A program made the translations under genes and the position numbers. Below the pieces are notes generated by a model, which did not search any database, was not told the origin of the DNA, and saw nothing but the letters and a program-made list of their open reading frames with translations. A stretch of DNA of 64,000 nucleotides from Cinnamomum chago (lineage: Eukaryota; Streptophyta; Magnoliopsida; Laurales; Lauraceae). Positions 33,770-46,900 of this stretch are shown piece after piece; positions within the stretch are counted from its first letter, which is position 1; each line of letters opens with the position of its first letter. Location: NCBI GenBank assembly GCA_038049695.1, contig CP142456.1, positions 79,073,422-79,137,421 on the forward strand, written 5' to 3'.

Positions 33770-34500
33770 AAACCCTGCCTATTGAGACACTATGCATAAT
33801 CACAATATTTTTGATAAAATCTTTGCTTAAAAAGCCTTAGATTTTTTTTTTCTAGTAAAAAGTCTGAAAATTATACATGACCTAGTGCTAGGATTCATCA
33901 GGTTACAAGAAACAAATGAATATAAAAGAAATCACTGGCAAGGGAGACCAGGTTTTCTCACCCTACATGTTTAATTCATATGTATTCTCATGAAAAAAAA
34001 AAAAAAAGGGCCATATGAGACAGGTATGCATTGCCACTTATCCATCAATACGTCGGCTAAATCATATTTACCCCCATAACGCAGGTCAAAAATTTCATAC
34101 TCTACAACACAACGTGAGAGGGTGATTTTGAGTGGTTTGTATTTAAACGTGGGCCTCACAACGCAAGGGTCTATGTCAATGAGGCCCACCATCAGAGTAA
34201 AACTTGGACAAAAGGAAAGTGGGCCCCATGAGCTGAGAGCCATCCCATGTATGACCATTTCTTTTATAAAAATACAAAATCGTGTAATACTTTTTCTGGA
34301 ACTCCATCATGGGGCCCACTTTTAGAGGAGAAAATCTGGACGGTTGAAGATGGATAGTATTCCGCCTGCTGTTAATTTTGTTACTTATTATGGTGCTCAA
34401 TTATACAGTACGACCAACTCTTAATTATGTTAAGATTGAGCTGAAATTGAGGATATGTAATTACAAAGGGATAAGATTCATCTTGAGCAGTCCGGACGAC
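33104..34500. other. Intergenic region upstream of SEC61 gamma
   Basis: No gene is visible. It contains an (AAT)n microsatellite at about 33743-33770 and a segment at 34100-34330 rich in GGGCCC/GTGGGC motifs (for example GTGGGCCCCATGAG and GGGGCCCACTTTT), which looks like a dispersed repeat also hinted at elsewhere in the window. Confidence 0.4.
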
Positions 34501-34507
34501 CGCAACG

Positions 34508-34676
34508 TGGGCCCTACGATTGGAGTTCGAGCAAGCAAAAGAATTACACGATTTCGTGTAACAGCTGCACGGAGGATCCATTCCAAACGCCTCTAAAACA
34601 ACCAACCATTGACAGTAAAAAGAGTCTTTGTCTTTGCCATCTTCTTCGTTTCCATCGAGATCCAGATCTAGGGTTT
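34508..34676 (+). promoter_or_regulatory. Probable SEC61 gamma promoter elements (site II and telo-box)
   Basis: TGGGCC at 34508-34513 (site II-type) and TAGGGTTT at 34669-34676 (telo-box, in the leader about 45 bp before the ATG). This pair is common in plant genes for translation and secretion housekeeping. No convincing TATA box is seen. Confidence 0.5.
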
Positions 34677-34719
34677 TCTTCTGCTTCTTTCTTCTCGTTC
34701 TCTTCGAATTGAATTTGAA

Positions 34720-34906
34720 ATGGATGCCGTAGATTCAGTTGTTGATCCTTTGAGAGAGTTCGCCAAGGACAGCGTTCGCCTTGTCAAGAGATGCCACAAA
34801 CCCGATCGGAAAGGTAAGAATAAGATCGATCTATTGCTATCTCCTTCTCTTTTGATCCTATCTTTGAAATCTTTGTAGGCGATTTTTTTCTCTACTTGTG
34901 ATTTCG

Positions 34907-34986
<80 letters not shown>

Positions 34987-35109
34987 GTTGCAGAATTCAC
35001 CAAGGTCGCGGTCAGGACGGCGATCGGATTCGTTGTGATGGGGTTCGTTGGGTTTTTCGTGAAGCTCGTCTTTATCCCCATCAACAATATCATCGTTGGA
35101 TCCGGTTAG
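34720..35109 (+). CDS. SEC61G: Protein transport protein Sec61 subunit gamma (spliced)
   Basis: Small tail-anchored subunit of the ER Sec61 translocon. Two exons, 34720-34813 and 34994-35109, give 210 nt or 69 aa. The cytosolic N-terminal helix is [36 protein letters not shown]. One membrane segment follows ([20 protein letters not shown]) and the protein ends INNIIVGSG. Length and sequence match plant Sec61 gamma (69 aa). The intron is 180 bp, of which 74 bp are a perfect (CT)37 run ending 9 bp before the acceptor AG. The stop codon TAG is directly followed by GTAATC, so the last coding exon could end at a splice donor (see 38308). Confidence 0.97.
34911..34984. repeat. (CT)37 microsatellite forming the polypyrimidine tract of the SEC61G intron
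   Basis: Uninterrupted CT dinucleotides span 74 bp of the 180-bp intron and lead into GCGTTGCAG at the acceptor. The length is likely to vary between individuals. Confidence 0.92.
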
Positions 35110-35224
35110 GTAATCATTTCAATCTCAATCCATCTTCTTCTCTTCTTTCGATGATTTGGTGTTGGAAGTATCTTCTCCGACAAGAAACCTCAGAGATCCG
35201 CATCATGCTGCTTGAAGCTTCGAT

Positions 35225-35279
<55 letters not shown>
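35225..35279. repeat. (GT)5(TA)22 compound microsatellite downstream of SEC61G
   Basis: GTGTGTGTGT passes directly into about 22 TA repeats. If the 3' UTR intron of SEC61G is real, this lies inside it. Confidence 0.9.
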
Positions 35280-35281
<2 letters not shown>

Positions 35282-36940
35282 AATTACTGGATCAGTCAAT
35301 CAGGTTTCAATCGAGAAACATCTAGACTGATTCAAACCCAAAATCACCCAGTACGTGACCAGATTAACTGGGCTGGCCTGGTTCCTAGTGAACACATCTG
35401 GTTTGAAAACTATGGTTTAGCCAATCACCTACATATTAACCTCTACAATACACACAGAAAGAGCCAGTATAAGATGTGAGTAGATCACTTCATCAAAAAA
35501 AAAAAAAAAATGTATGCTATCGAGTGTAGAGCTCTGCTCATTGCTCTAATATATGTGGAGCAATCCAAAATTAATGGTATTTGGTCTCTTGGCAATCATG
35601 GTTTATAGCCATTTGATCAATTCAATTTTTTTCTCCCTAGAATGTGTAGTTGTTCTTTATTACATTATTTAGTTGTCTGTTGATTGGAATTGTGGTGATT
35701 AAGATTAAAGAAAAAAACTTCATTGCTGATGTTGGAATGGAAGTATCCATGCAGATGACTTACATTGACCCTTTCATAATGATGGAGTTTGCTTGGAAAT
35801 CTCCTGTGCAGTTCTCGAGAACTTGTGCGTATTTAAATTGATTAGTCTATAGATACTGGCGGTGCATGTTTTATTGCATCAGTTCAAGAATAAGGTACAA
35901 TACTCAAAGATTACTAATTAATTCAATCAATTTAGTGAGTATTAATGAAGATTGCCAAGAATTTGACCTAAGAGCCTTAAGAGTGGTTTGGAGGAGGGTG
36001 AGCACCACTTGTAGGTATCAATTGGGGTTTGTGGTGCTTTTATTCTACCCTATTTTTGTCATTTGCTTTGGGTTACTTTTTGGGAACCAAATGGAGTGTA
36101 ATGTCATAATATTGGTGTCATCAGATGGCTCTTATGTATCTATTTGTTGTGACCAAGAATTTATTGTGAGATGCATTTCATTGCCTATTTATGGTGGGAA
36201 TGAAGGCAGTGGCCCTACCACTCGGAAGAAATTGACTATTTTGGGGGTAGACCTGTTTAAGTTTCTTTCCTTGAAGCATTAGAATTTAGGAAGCAACCTT
36301 TTTTCTCATATTTTACACGTCAGGGTATGGTGACCAGGGCTTCTCATTCACCATTTTCACAAACGGATAGACCACAAGTCTCTCAGATTATATACTTGCA
36401 GGCTATATGGTCTAAATCGCTAAAGGAGGATAATGAGAGATAGCCCAACATTTCAATAATTGTATGCAAGCATTGCATATTGTGAAAATCTCCTATTGGT
36501 AGGATAGTTGCATGTGTGCCTATCCCTTGGAATTAGGGATTAAAAACCTGGCCCGAGTCGGTGAGTCAGGTCATATCAGCCCAACTTGGCTGAGTTGCAC
36601 CAAGAAATTTTGTTGAATCTTTTGATTGTTCCATCTATTGTCAATAATTTTCCACATCATCTTATATTATACACCATATCTTTTTTTTGTTTGATATCTT
36701 TTTTCATGGAAAGCTTTAGCCCAATCTATATTATCATAAACATAACCCATAGTGCTGAATAGGTAATTTTCTTGGCCTTTTTCTAAAACCCTTTTCGATA
36801 ACTAGAAGGATTGCCGATTGTTCTAGAGGGTATTTAGGGTCCTTAATGAAAGTAGAGTTCATATAGTACGTGCAGGAGAACATTTGCGTGACAGCCACCT
36901 TGTAATGGCTGAGACTCTATAGGGACATAAATTATGCTAT
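35280..36940. other. Intergenic or 3'-UTR-intronic sequence, no gene seen
   Basis: Open frames such as 35866-36282 show no recognisable domain, and their codon content looks like random AT-rich DNA. Confidence 0.4.
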
Positions 36941-37208
36941 AGAAAATCCTGCTATCCCCGGTTTCAGTAGCTCACAGTTCTGTGTGAATCTTCTTAGGTC
37001 AGTTGTAAACTGGTGGTTTATAAATCATAGCAAATCTTGTTATCCCTGGTTTCATTAGCTCACGGTTCTCTGTGAATCTTCATATGTCTGTTGTAAACTG
37101 GTGAGTGGTGGCTATAAATAATTGCAAATCTTGTTACCCAGATTTCAGTGGCTCACAGTTTTGTGTGAATCTTCATAGGTCAGTTGTAAAGTGGTGGTTA
37201 TAAATCAA
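36941..37208. repeat. Three tandem ~90-bp repeats
   Basis: Units start at about 36941, 37030 and 37124. Each contains AAATC.TG.TA.CC, GGTTTCA.T.GCTCAC, TGTGAATCTTC.TA and CAGTTGTAAACTGGTGG..TATAAAT. Divergence between units is roughly 10-20 percent by eye. Non-coding. Confidence 0.75.
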
Positions 37209-37339
37209 CCCCGTTATCGTCTTCCCCTCTTTTTTTATGTCTTGAACCTATCATTTTGCTATTGTCCCCTATCATGAGATTAATAGAGTGTGCTGCACAT
37301 GTCACCGAAACAACCTGTGGTGAGAAACTATAGATCTAT

Positions 37340-37625
37340 GCACTACTTAACGTCCGTTTTCTTACTAAATTATCACTTTAAACAAATAAATAATAAAATA
37401 AATTTCACATGCTCGTAAGAGTGAAATTTCTTGATTTTTTATGTAAATGTATAGATCTAGGTGAATTGCTGAAAAAAACAGATCCACACTATTTTACTTC
37501 CACATCCTTTATAACCTATCACTCTAAACAAATAAATAATAAAATTAAACAAAATCTTATTTTGCTTATAAGAGAATGGAAATTTATGATTTCTTCATGT
37601 AGATGTGCATATCTAGGCGAGAAGT
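37340..37625. repeat. Diverged tandem pair, about 140 bp each
   Basis: Copies at about 37340-37465 and 37485-37625 share TATCACTTTAAACAAATAAATAATAAAAT / TATCACTCTAAACAAATAAATAATAAAAT-type sequence in parallel order, a TAAGAG.GAAATTT motif, and TGTA.AT.TA.ATCTAGG..AA near their ends. Confidence 0.5.
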
Positions 37626-38307
37626 GATTTCTTCACAATATCTATCCTCAGGGGTGAGGCACCTCCCTCTCCACATAAAACCATGTGGGGATCAATATCT
37701 GGTCGAAGCAATAATGGTTAATGACTTGGGTTAGGTGTAGGGGTGGGTGAGTATCCAAAAACCCTCTCTTAGATGAGTAGTGCCTTCAACCTTGAGTTGA
37801 TTAGCACAACCAAAATGCCATTCCCCAGGCAAAACCCTTGTAATGAGGATTTTCCGAGTAAAAAAGCCCCCTTCATAGTTGCCGACTTTGCCCACTTCAT
37901 AGCTGTGCGACGTTGCCTGTCTGGATCAGTACGTACCATTGTTGCAAGCAGTTCTAGATCTTCAGTAGCATATATTGCTTTATTCCTTTTCTTTTCCCAG
38001 TGGTAGCATATCTTGTCTAACTTGGTTGGTTATGCAGGTACGGGTATCTTACTTTTTATAGTTGTTGTTATGCTAAAACCAAAAAAAAAAAAAAAAACAG
38101 TTAACAACATAACTAGTGCTGTTTGTTATGCCCATTATAGACTTATGAAAAGCTGCAAATTGAAGGCTCACTTTTTTTTTTTTCTTTTTTACCAAATGAT
38201 GATTTAGTGGTTGTAGTTGCCTTGCCATCCATTTAGAATTTTGATACAAGATCTACACTGCGCTCATCCATAATCAAACATGACTACATCTTATTCACAC
38301 TTGGCAG

Positions 38308-38560
38308 GCAAAGTCACGCGGGAGAGGCAGGATTCAGAAATGGTGGAAGCAGTCAGGTCAAATTCTGTTGTCTTCAAAAGTGGGGAGAGAAATAGATTTT
38401 TGTAGTTTTGGAAGATATTGGCTGTTTCCAGTTTGGACTCGGCCTTTTTCATTTTGTCAGATAATGTAGTTTACACCAGCTAAAGATTGTACCTTGATAA
38501 CTTGGTAGATCTTTTCAATATTCTGCGATATTTTTGTTAAAATTTTCAATCTTGCATCGC
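38308..38560 (+). other. Candidate 3' UTR exon of SEC61G
   Basis: An acceptor-like CTTGGCAG at 38300-38307 precedes about 250 bp with a mixed-composition, transcript-like look (GCAAAGTCACGCGGGAGAGG at its start) and T-rich sequence towards the end. SEC61G ends TTAG|GTAATC at 35110, so a 3.2-kb 3' UTR intron would connect them. No coding potential. This is inference. Confidence 0.28.
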
Positions 38561-39410
38561 CTTTGCCTAATTTTAACTTTTGGTTGGTGTTTAGACTACA
38601 TGTTGGCATTATGAATGACGTTGGTACTTATATCATCGAACGAGTACCATCAAATGGCAGTCTCGATTGAATGTATGAGAGCTGTCCATTTTGATCTTTT
38701 CACGGAATATGATCAAGGCGGTTCTCCCTATCCATCTAATGGATTGAAAGAACAAGAATTCTCAACTTATGATGATGATGATGATGATGATGATATGCTC
38801 ATTCAATCCTTGAATTGGCAATGACCAGCAGATCCTGTATCATTACTGGATCTGGAAATTTTAATGTTGTGGCAGATGTTATAAATGATTGTTTCTTCAA
38901 GCAGGTGTGGCTTATTAGCTTTTTGTTTATCCTCGTGAGATTCAAGACTTTAGCTAAACTGTTTCATGACATGGTCAACAGAAAGCATTAGGCTGGTATT
39001 TATTATTATTATTATTATTATTGTTATTATTATTAGTTTTGATCCATGGAGAGATTTTAAAACACGCACGCTAATTACACAACTGTGCACCGGAACAATA
39101 GGTTTATGTTTGAAGGAATTTATTTAGTTCTCTTTCATTTGCATGGTCCGAGCTATATGGATTATAGTTTCTTTCCTTTGCCGGGCTAAGGGTTTTTTTT
39201 TTTTTTTTTTTACTTTTGTTTTTGGGGTAGGCTTTTTAGCCTTTTGCAGTCTCTTTAGGATGATAACAACTGATTTATTTTTCAAAAATGAAGAAGGCTA
39301 TCAATGGTTGTCGTGTGTTATTCATAAGAGTTTCCTTTCTATTTCGGCCATTATTTAGAGCGCCTCTAATCAAAATGCAACAAATGAACGTCCTTTTTAG
39401 AGATTAGAAT
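38561..39410. other. Intergenic; GAT and ATT microsatellites, no gene seen
   Basis: (GAT)n at about 38768-38794 encodes an artefactual aspartate run in a short frame. (ATT)n lies at about 38998-39034 and a T-run at 39193-39211. Confidence 0.5.
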
Positions 39411-39640
39411 GTGTGGGGGGTCGGGGCCTGGGGGCATTCATGTGCGTCCTTCTCCAAACTTAATGTGGTAGGGGGAGGGGCATTCATGTGTGTCCTTCTC
39501 CATAGGGCTAGAGACAAACTTAATGTGGTAGGGGGATGGGCATTCACGTACATCCTTCTCCTTCTCCAAAGGGCGAGAGACAAACTTAATGTGGTAGGGG
39601 GAGGGGCATTCAAGTACGTCCTTCCCTCTCCATACTCAAT
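39411..39640. repeat. Minisatellite, four units of ~60 bp
   Basis: Units contain AAACTTAATGTGGTAGGGGG, AGGGGCATTCATGTGTGTCC and TTCTCC, with a GGGCTAGAGAC / GGGCGAGAGAC linker in units 2-4. The small open frames on both strands (proline/threonine/leucine repeats) are products of this periodicity. Confidence 0.8.
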
Positions 39641-40992
39641 GGGGCCTACTTAGGGCCTCACTGATCATGGGCCTTGGAGATGAAAAGAGACATCTTGAAT
39701 AGACCCGTATTAAGTTTAAGTCAATCGCATGCCTCTATTCCCTTCATCCGTGACCCTCAAATTTATTTAGTTTATATAAAAGGAAAAAAAAATTAATTAG
39801 GACTAGGCTTTAATGATGATGATATTAAAGAAAAAAATTTGACCCTTGATCCAACAATCCAATCAATTTAGACAGATAAAAAATTGATTGAAGCGTAATT
39901 AAGGGAGTCCCAAATGTATAGATAAGGATGTATCATGAAGTTGGCCCGCTATGATGTCCCTCCCAGTACTATGACGAGGGATGGATTGCCATGAATATTT
40001 CCCATGAATGTGAATTCTAGTAAGATGCCCACCACACAAGCGGTGATTGATTGGTTATTCGATAGAATGGCAGGAGTGTGATTTAGCACTAAATAGACCG
40101 TGTTCTTGATATTGATGACCCAATTTTTAAAAACTTTTCCTTTTTCTTTAAATCTAATATAGTGGCCAACAAACTTAACCTGGCATTTTCAGGCCACATG
40201 GGATTTAGCCACGATATAAAAAAAATATATATCACACCAGACTCATGGAATGGAGAAGGGGCTTCCAGCCGTCAGATCCACTACCAGCACCATGCCCAAT
40301 TTGGTTTCTCAGAACTCGTTTGTCATGAGATATTCAGGAGTGCTTCTTGGGCTATCCTATCCACACATGCGACTAGGATAGATCCTCAGCTGGGAGTAGA
40401 ATAGAACTGGAATGATCACCCACAGGCAAATCTCGATGGTCAGGACCATTCTCCCACCAGTTACCAACCTACAGACAGATGGTTGAAATTGTCGATATAT
40501 TCAGGACGATGTCTGTTTTTTACCCTCGAGCAGCAGGGCATCTTGGGCTTGGAACCATAACATCGTAGGAGAAAAGAAATCCTGTTACCCAGTGACCTAT
40601 CCATGACAGCATGCACTACTCAGACCACATCCTGCCATCCGGTGCAAGGGCTAACTTAAGTGGATCACTGTATCAAGATATTAACTTCTCTACACAGACG
40701 CTTATATTTTCTTAAATCCCAATCTTAGCACAACATAATTTGCATGTAAAATAGAGAGTTTCTTACAAGAGTATATTGTAGAACTCAGTTCTAAACTTCG
40801 ATCTTCTGTAATCAACTTCTTTCAGTACAGTAGTGAGGAATGGATAGATAAGGCTCCATCACCATTGCTGTTTTACAGATACCATCATATCAAAAGATCA
40901 TGCAACAAAATGATCTGCACTAGATAAATTAAAAAAGGGGGAGAAACGGCCCATATACCTTATTGCTGATGCCCAGTTGAGCAAGCAAGCAA
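39641..40992. other. Intergenic; probable LCR 3' UTR at the right edge
   Basis: No gene signature. The part nearest 40992 is probably transcribed as the 3' UTR of the minus-strand F-box gene. Confidence 0.4.
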
Positions 40993-43900
40993 TCAGGCCA
41001 AAGCAGTCAAGCAGGGATGGAACGCTGTACCACATGCAATCCACTGCCGCTTCCTCCCACGTGGAAGCATACACCCTGGCACTTTCCTCCACTCCCCGCT
41101 AGACACATCATAGGTGACCAGGCGGTTCATCTGCCTCGACCTCAATGACAGCATGAGCAATCCCTTGTTACCCAAGCATGTCATTCGTACGTGCTTTCCG
41201 TAAAACTCCAAGCACCATATGTTTGGCATTCTGTCAACCTCCTTCCACAACAGAGTCATCCTCTGCAGTTCCCATATGCATACGCATGTGGCTGCATTCT
41301 TTGTCAGCAACCCCACCAGAATGATCCGGCCCCTGGACTCTGCAAGTGTGTAGTCCGTCAGATGGGGAGGTGGAGGGATCACATCCTGCTTCCAAACACC
41401 GCTAGCCATGTCATATGATATGATTCCATCCGGCTCAGCACGCATGAAGTACAGTATCCCACCGATGGACACGGCTTGAGAGCGGAAGTTCAATTGAAGT
41501 GGCAGCTTAATGTTTGAAGGCATGTTTCCTGGACGGGTCCAGCTGTTTCTAACTGAATCATAAACCTCATAATCACCGTTACACCCTAACCACAGGATCT
41601 TGTAGCCACTGCTGGCAGAACTCCCATTTAAAGTCATCCCCACTGCCACACGTGACCAGACCCGAACTGACCTTGCTGGTAGTTCTCTAAAGGATTGAGT
41701 CAGAGGGTTGCAGATGAAGAAGTTCCGGTGCCCAATATCTAAGAAGCAAACAAGACCACCTGCTGAAGCCACAGGGAGAATGATTGTCTTGGTAGGCAGA
41801 GCAGGAATGGTAGGGTGGTGCCATTTATTCAGCAAAGGGTCATACATGGCTCCACTGTTTACATTTTCATGGGTGATGGTGTAGAACCAGGGATGGGCCT
41901 GTGGGACTTCGGCACACTGCTGAGAGAAACTGTGAGAGGACAATAAGGAGTTCCATTTCCGGCACACTGATCGAAATCGAAAAAATGCGTCAATGGGGAG
42001 TCTCGCAATGACAGCTTCAAAAAGGTCCTCAGGGAATTCTTTCCAAATCTGTTGTTCCATTATCTCACTTGAATTAGCAGCGGTGGGGATTTTTTCTCGG
42101 TTCCTTTCTCTTCGGGATTTCTTGGCAGGTGGGAACTTGATTGCTTCTACCATCTTCAAGCTACTGGACTTTCCACTCCTCATCATAAGATTGCAGCAAC
42201 CATCATCTACAGAGGCGTTATCAAGATCAAGAAAACACCATCTGCATGAGAGAACCAGTGATTAGCTTCATGTTAATTCAAGTGCCTTGGCTTTCAAAAT
42301 ATGAAATAAGTTCCATGCTAGGACAGACATCTAATGCCATTTCAAAACCATTTATCAGGTCCATTAACTGTATAAATGGGTCCACATATCGGTGATTGAG
42401 TAAATTCACAAGGGTCCAATAATGGATGTATACGGCCCCTAAACCATCCATCAGATTGTCTGAACTGCAGTACTTTCCTTGTTAGATTTGGACAAGAAGC
42501 TGTACCGTGTAGTTCTAATCCCCCGACCATATAAGCTAGGATCATTTGATAGTGAAACTTAGGCATGGCAATAAAGTATCCCACCAGATAAACAGATCAG
42601 ACTACTTAAAGATGGGCGCTCTGTGCACCATATTGCAGGTTAAGTATTTTTAATACATCATATAATACATTATGTGAAAAAAGGAAGAAACAAAGAAGAA
42701 GAAGAAAATAAAAGGAAAGTTTGATATTTGTCTGAACCAATTATCAAATTACCAAAATAAAAAGAAAAAAAAAAGATGCAAAAGGAATCAACCAGAGGTA
42801 TCACCATATAAAATCCCATCAATTTATAATGCTAACATTCATTGTCGTTATCATCATTGCCATTGACATCATCCATCTTGGCATATGGATCTCAACCTCG
42901 ATGTAAAGCATCTTGTTATTTCTTCATTGCACCATGTTCAGCTCCATATAACAGTCTGCATATTATCAAATGAGGGGCAAAGTGGAACTTGATGATAGAA
43001 TAGCACCCCACTATCTTGTCTCTATTTTATCTGCCCTGTGCTAATCTTATCTGCATTATCGAACTCAAACCGTTCTGTTTTTTCTATAGTTACTCCCATA
43101 ATATATCAAAGTATATCACTCACATTATGGACTGGTTTCAGTTATACTAATTCATCTTTCTTAATTCTTTGGTCCACTAAACATACGTTTCCTATATACT
43201 TATCTGCATTTTGTTACTATTCAATCAATTTGACTCAAAGGTCCTCCTACAAAGTTCTATCTTATTTAGTTGTCGACTTGTCTGACAAACTGCTACAACA
43301 TTTATCTCTCAAAAATAGGAAAAAGGTTAAATGCATCATTTACAGGCAACACTAACCAAGAAACTTCCATCCTGCATATTTGCCATCGAATTGTATATTA
43401 TAACTAAGGAGAATAGATACAGCTCAAAGAGGACCTTTGATACAATCTAGCTCCAATTGGAAACTCCATCATTTTTTATTTATTTTTTGATAACGGAGGA
43501 TGTCCCAGCCCTTTGGGCCAGAATAATCCCTACGGGCCTAGGGAGAGCCGAGTAAATCCCCTATGGCATAGATTTCCCTCACCTGCATAATTTTGATATA
43601 TCTACTAGTACTAGGAATGGATTTTTTCCAATGTCCGTTAAATTAACTTTCTACCAGTCATAGGTCTTCTCTCCCACATGGTGAACTTTTCCATCAGGTC
43701 TCAATAGGAAAATGGATTTTGCAATAGATCCACCTGGCATAAACCTGAATTGGTTCTCTAAAGTATATGATCCTAGTCACAGGCATCACTACACTTCTCT
43801 GCAAGGTTTTTGTATGGCTCATAAATATGATAGCTAGATTAGACTGCATAGTTTCTGAATATTTCCAACTGGAATGCTGTTTCTCCATCTCAGCAAACAT

Positions 43901-46900
43901 TCTTCTTTTTTTATTTTGTGAAAGTTTTATCAAAAGTTCTTGTAAAAAAAATAAAAAAGTTGTTCAAGGATCTGATTACCTACCAACCTCTACTTCACCC
44001 ATCAAAAGCCATTTTTCAATCAGTAAACCATATGGTCCTAATGATGCAGAATCCTTGGGTAAAAGATTGGTCCCCACAACTCAAACATAAGCCCCATGTT
44101 TTTCAACAAGTTTAGAGTAGATGTGTTCATTAGGTGGACATATCTCATGTAGTAAGTGATGTCCAAATGACAAGAAACTTGAGAAATGCCTCACAACCCA
44201 GTGGCAAAGAAGCATCTAAACTTATAGCTGCCCAGGGATCGATCTTGGGCAGCTAGGTACACTGTAGTGCTCCCACCAGTGCTCCATAGTAGCAAAAAAA
44301 AGAAAAGAGAAAAGACATGAAACTCCATGCATCTTCTTTGTGATGACCAAAAGAAAAAAGAAAAAACCTCGATGGAAAACTCAAGGTCTTGTGTACGTGG
44401 ACAACTCCTATGGCTATACCCTATTGTGAAGAAGAATCTCAAATTCAAAGTGCTAATCCACAGGATTGCATCGAAACAGTTTAGAATAAGATTTGATGAG
44501 GTCTCCCATTATCAATCAGTTCTTAAACTTCATCAACTTAACACGCCTCCCATTTTCACATGTTTTTCTTCTGTTTCTCCCCTTTCAATTCACCACATAG
44601 CCTGTACTAACCAAACCCTAGATCTGCACATATCCATTAGTCAAACCTGGCCAAATTTCTGTCCAAAATTTCCCAGAACAGAGACCTGAAAGCAGCCCCC
44701 AAATTCCCATAACCCATCCCTGTTCAACCTGATTCCACAATACTACAGCTAAAAAAAACCCTCTTAATCTGCCATTAAACCAGCTGTAACCCCACCTAAA
44801 AATCTACCAATCAGCCTTCCTTCTTAATCCATGCTTAGCAGATAAAACCAGCCCTAAATCAATCCCTTTCCTATGTAAAGTGCACCACAAACCCTACCAT
44901 TAGACACAACTGAAAGAGCTCTAAAAATGGCCAAACTTGACAGCCCATGCTATTCTTGTTTATCCTCAATGAGGCCTAATTGAACTCCAGATGGGCCCTG
45001 TTTGACAGGCATTAACCAACACTGCTACAGCACCAAGTATCAGGCTGACAACAGATAATTCTCTCCCTATTTGACCAGCCAGACACAATCACAATGGAAA
45101 CCCTGTATAGCCCTAATATGTCACACCTGCCACACAACAGTCCTCTGAACCAACATCACATCCATCCCAAATTAAAGCCCTAGGAGCCCCCCTAAAGCCA
45201 CTTTTTTCATTTTTTGGTAGAACCTAAAGCCATTGTTAGAGCCCCCTCTAACAGTCACTCAAACTGCATGGAGCAGCCCCATAATTCCTACATTCAACAA
45301 CTTATCACAGCACCATTCGTCTCTGCAACAGTTCCTATTCAATCTCTTAAAAACACCTCCATTCAGCCCCTGTTAAAGCTCCTCTTATACCCCAGGCTAT
45401 ATTCCTTAAGCAAGTCCCTAATAGTCTACAGAACAGCCATTAAGCGACCTCCACGTTTCAGCCATATTTGATCCCAAGTTTAGACAAAAACCTTAGCTGA
45501 AATCATCTATATACAGTACCCAATTTAGCCCAAAAATAGGCCCATGAAAACCTAAAGTCAACCTTATACCCGCAATTGAAACCACAGTCCACATCAATAT
45601 CCTGTTCCCAAACTGTATCCAAATTCAAGTGAATGGAAGGTCTTAAAAATCAGTCTGCGACCAGCCAAGCAGTCCATAATTAAATCCTCATTAGTCCAAC
45701 TGTCCTAAATCCCAGACCTGGAATCTGACAAGTGCAGACCTTCAAACCGTCTGAATCCAGACCTCAGATGACCAGATTTAGAATTCAGTCATTACCCTCC
45801 CGTCAACCCTATAAGGAAAGATAGTTAGACAAACAGAGAGGTGAATTTGAGATGCAGTTGATGCACATCTTACATTTCTCAAGGGGCTGAACAGATCATT
45901 TCGAAAGAACAAGAGCCAATACACCTCAAAATCCTAGACCAAGCCACAGTACGGTGGAAAGCTCTAATTGATTAAATGTGAATCCAAATGGCCTACCTAA
46001 TTGGAAACAAGATCCAATCCCATACAAAAGTTGGAAGGAGCTCAGCATTGCAACCATGAGGTTGCAGGTTTGAGTCATGTTAAAAAAAAGGACTAAAAAC
46101 AACCAAGACCAGCAAGCAGTACCACAAATCAGAGCCCTCTTGTAATAATGCAGCTACCAATCAGCATCTAGTTACACTAAGGTTGCCAAAAGTGGATGAT
46201 GGATATAAAAATACTATCTGAGCCAGAAGATTCACAGAAGGACAATATATTTCACGAGTGTCGTGCAAAGATAATGTGTGTGATTTGATCATTGATGGAA
46301 GAATCAGTAGTTATGTTATGTCTTGAGGTAAGGTAATTGATAAACTGTCATTGCCAATTAAGAAGTATCAACAACCATAGAATGTTGGTATGAATAATAC
46401 CTCTATCCCAGTTACAGATCATATTTGGTTTCCATTCGGATAGGCAAATATGAGGATTCATATGGTGTCATGTGATTCCAACAAATGTTAGCTATATCCC
46501 TTTTGGAAGACCGCGGCTCTATGATAGATTAGTATTTAACGATGAAAAGATTGTTAGGTGTTCCTTTGTTTTCAATAGTCATAATAACTCTAAATTGATA
46601 AAAGTCATGGAGATTCTAAAGATGGATGACACATGACTTCCTGACATAAGAGGTCAATGAAGAAATGAATAATGTGCTACAGCCAGAGAGGAATGAATCC
46701 CCAGCCAATTCATTAGATTTAGTACTGGAGAAGATATCATATGAGCTCCTACCTATACAAGATGTTCAACAACCATGGTAGTTGAAGAACAACAAAAAGA
46801 ACATGAGAATAAAAAAGAAATTGATCACAGAGGATTATTACCTCAGAGAGAGCAGGAGTTGTTCGGATTATTACCTCTGAGCTTCCACAGAAAAGGTACA

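Noticed and set aside
34668-35093. 141-residue minus-strand frame across SEC61G
   Set aside because: Antisense shadow of SEC61G; the arginine/glutamate run comes from the (CT)37 intron repeat.
35866-36282. 138-residue plus-strand frame downstream of SEC61G
   Set aside because: No motif, no promoter or splice context, and random-looking composition.
39404-39653. Proline/threonine-repeat frames on both strands
   Set aside because: Artefact of the ~60-bp minisatellite.
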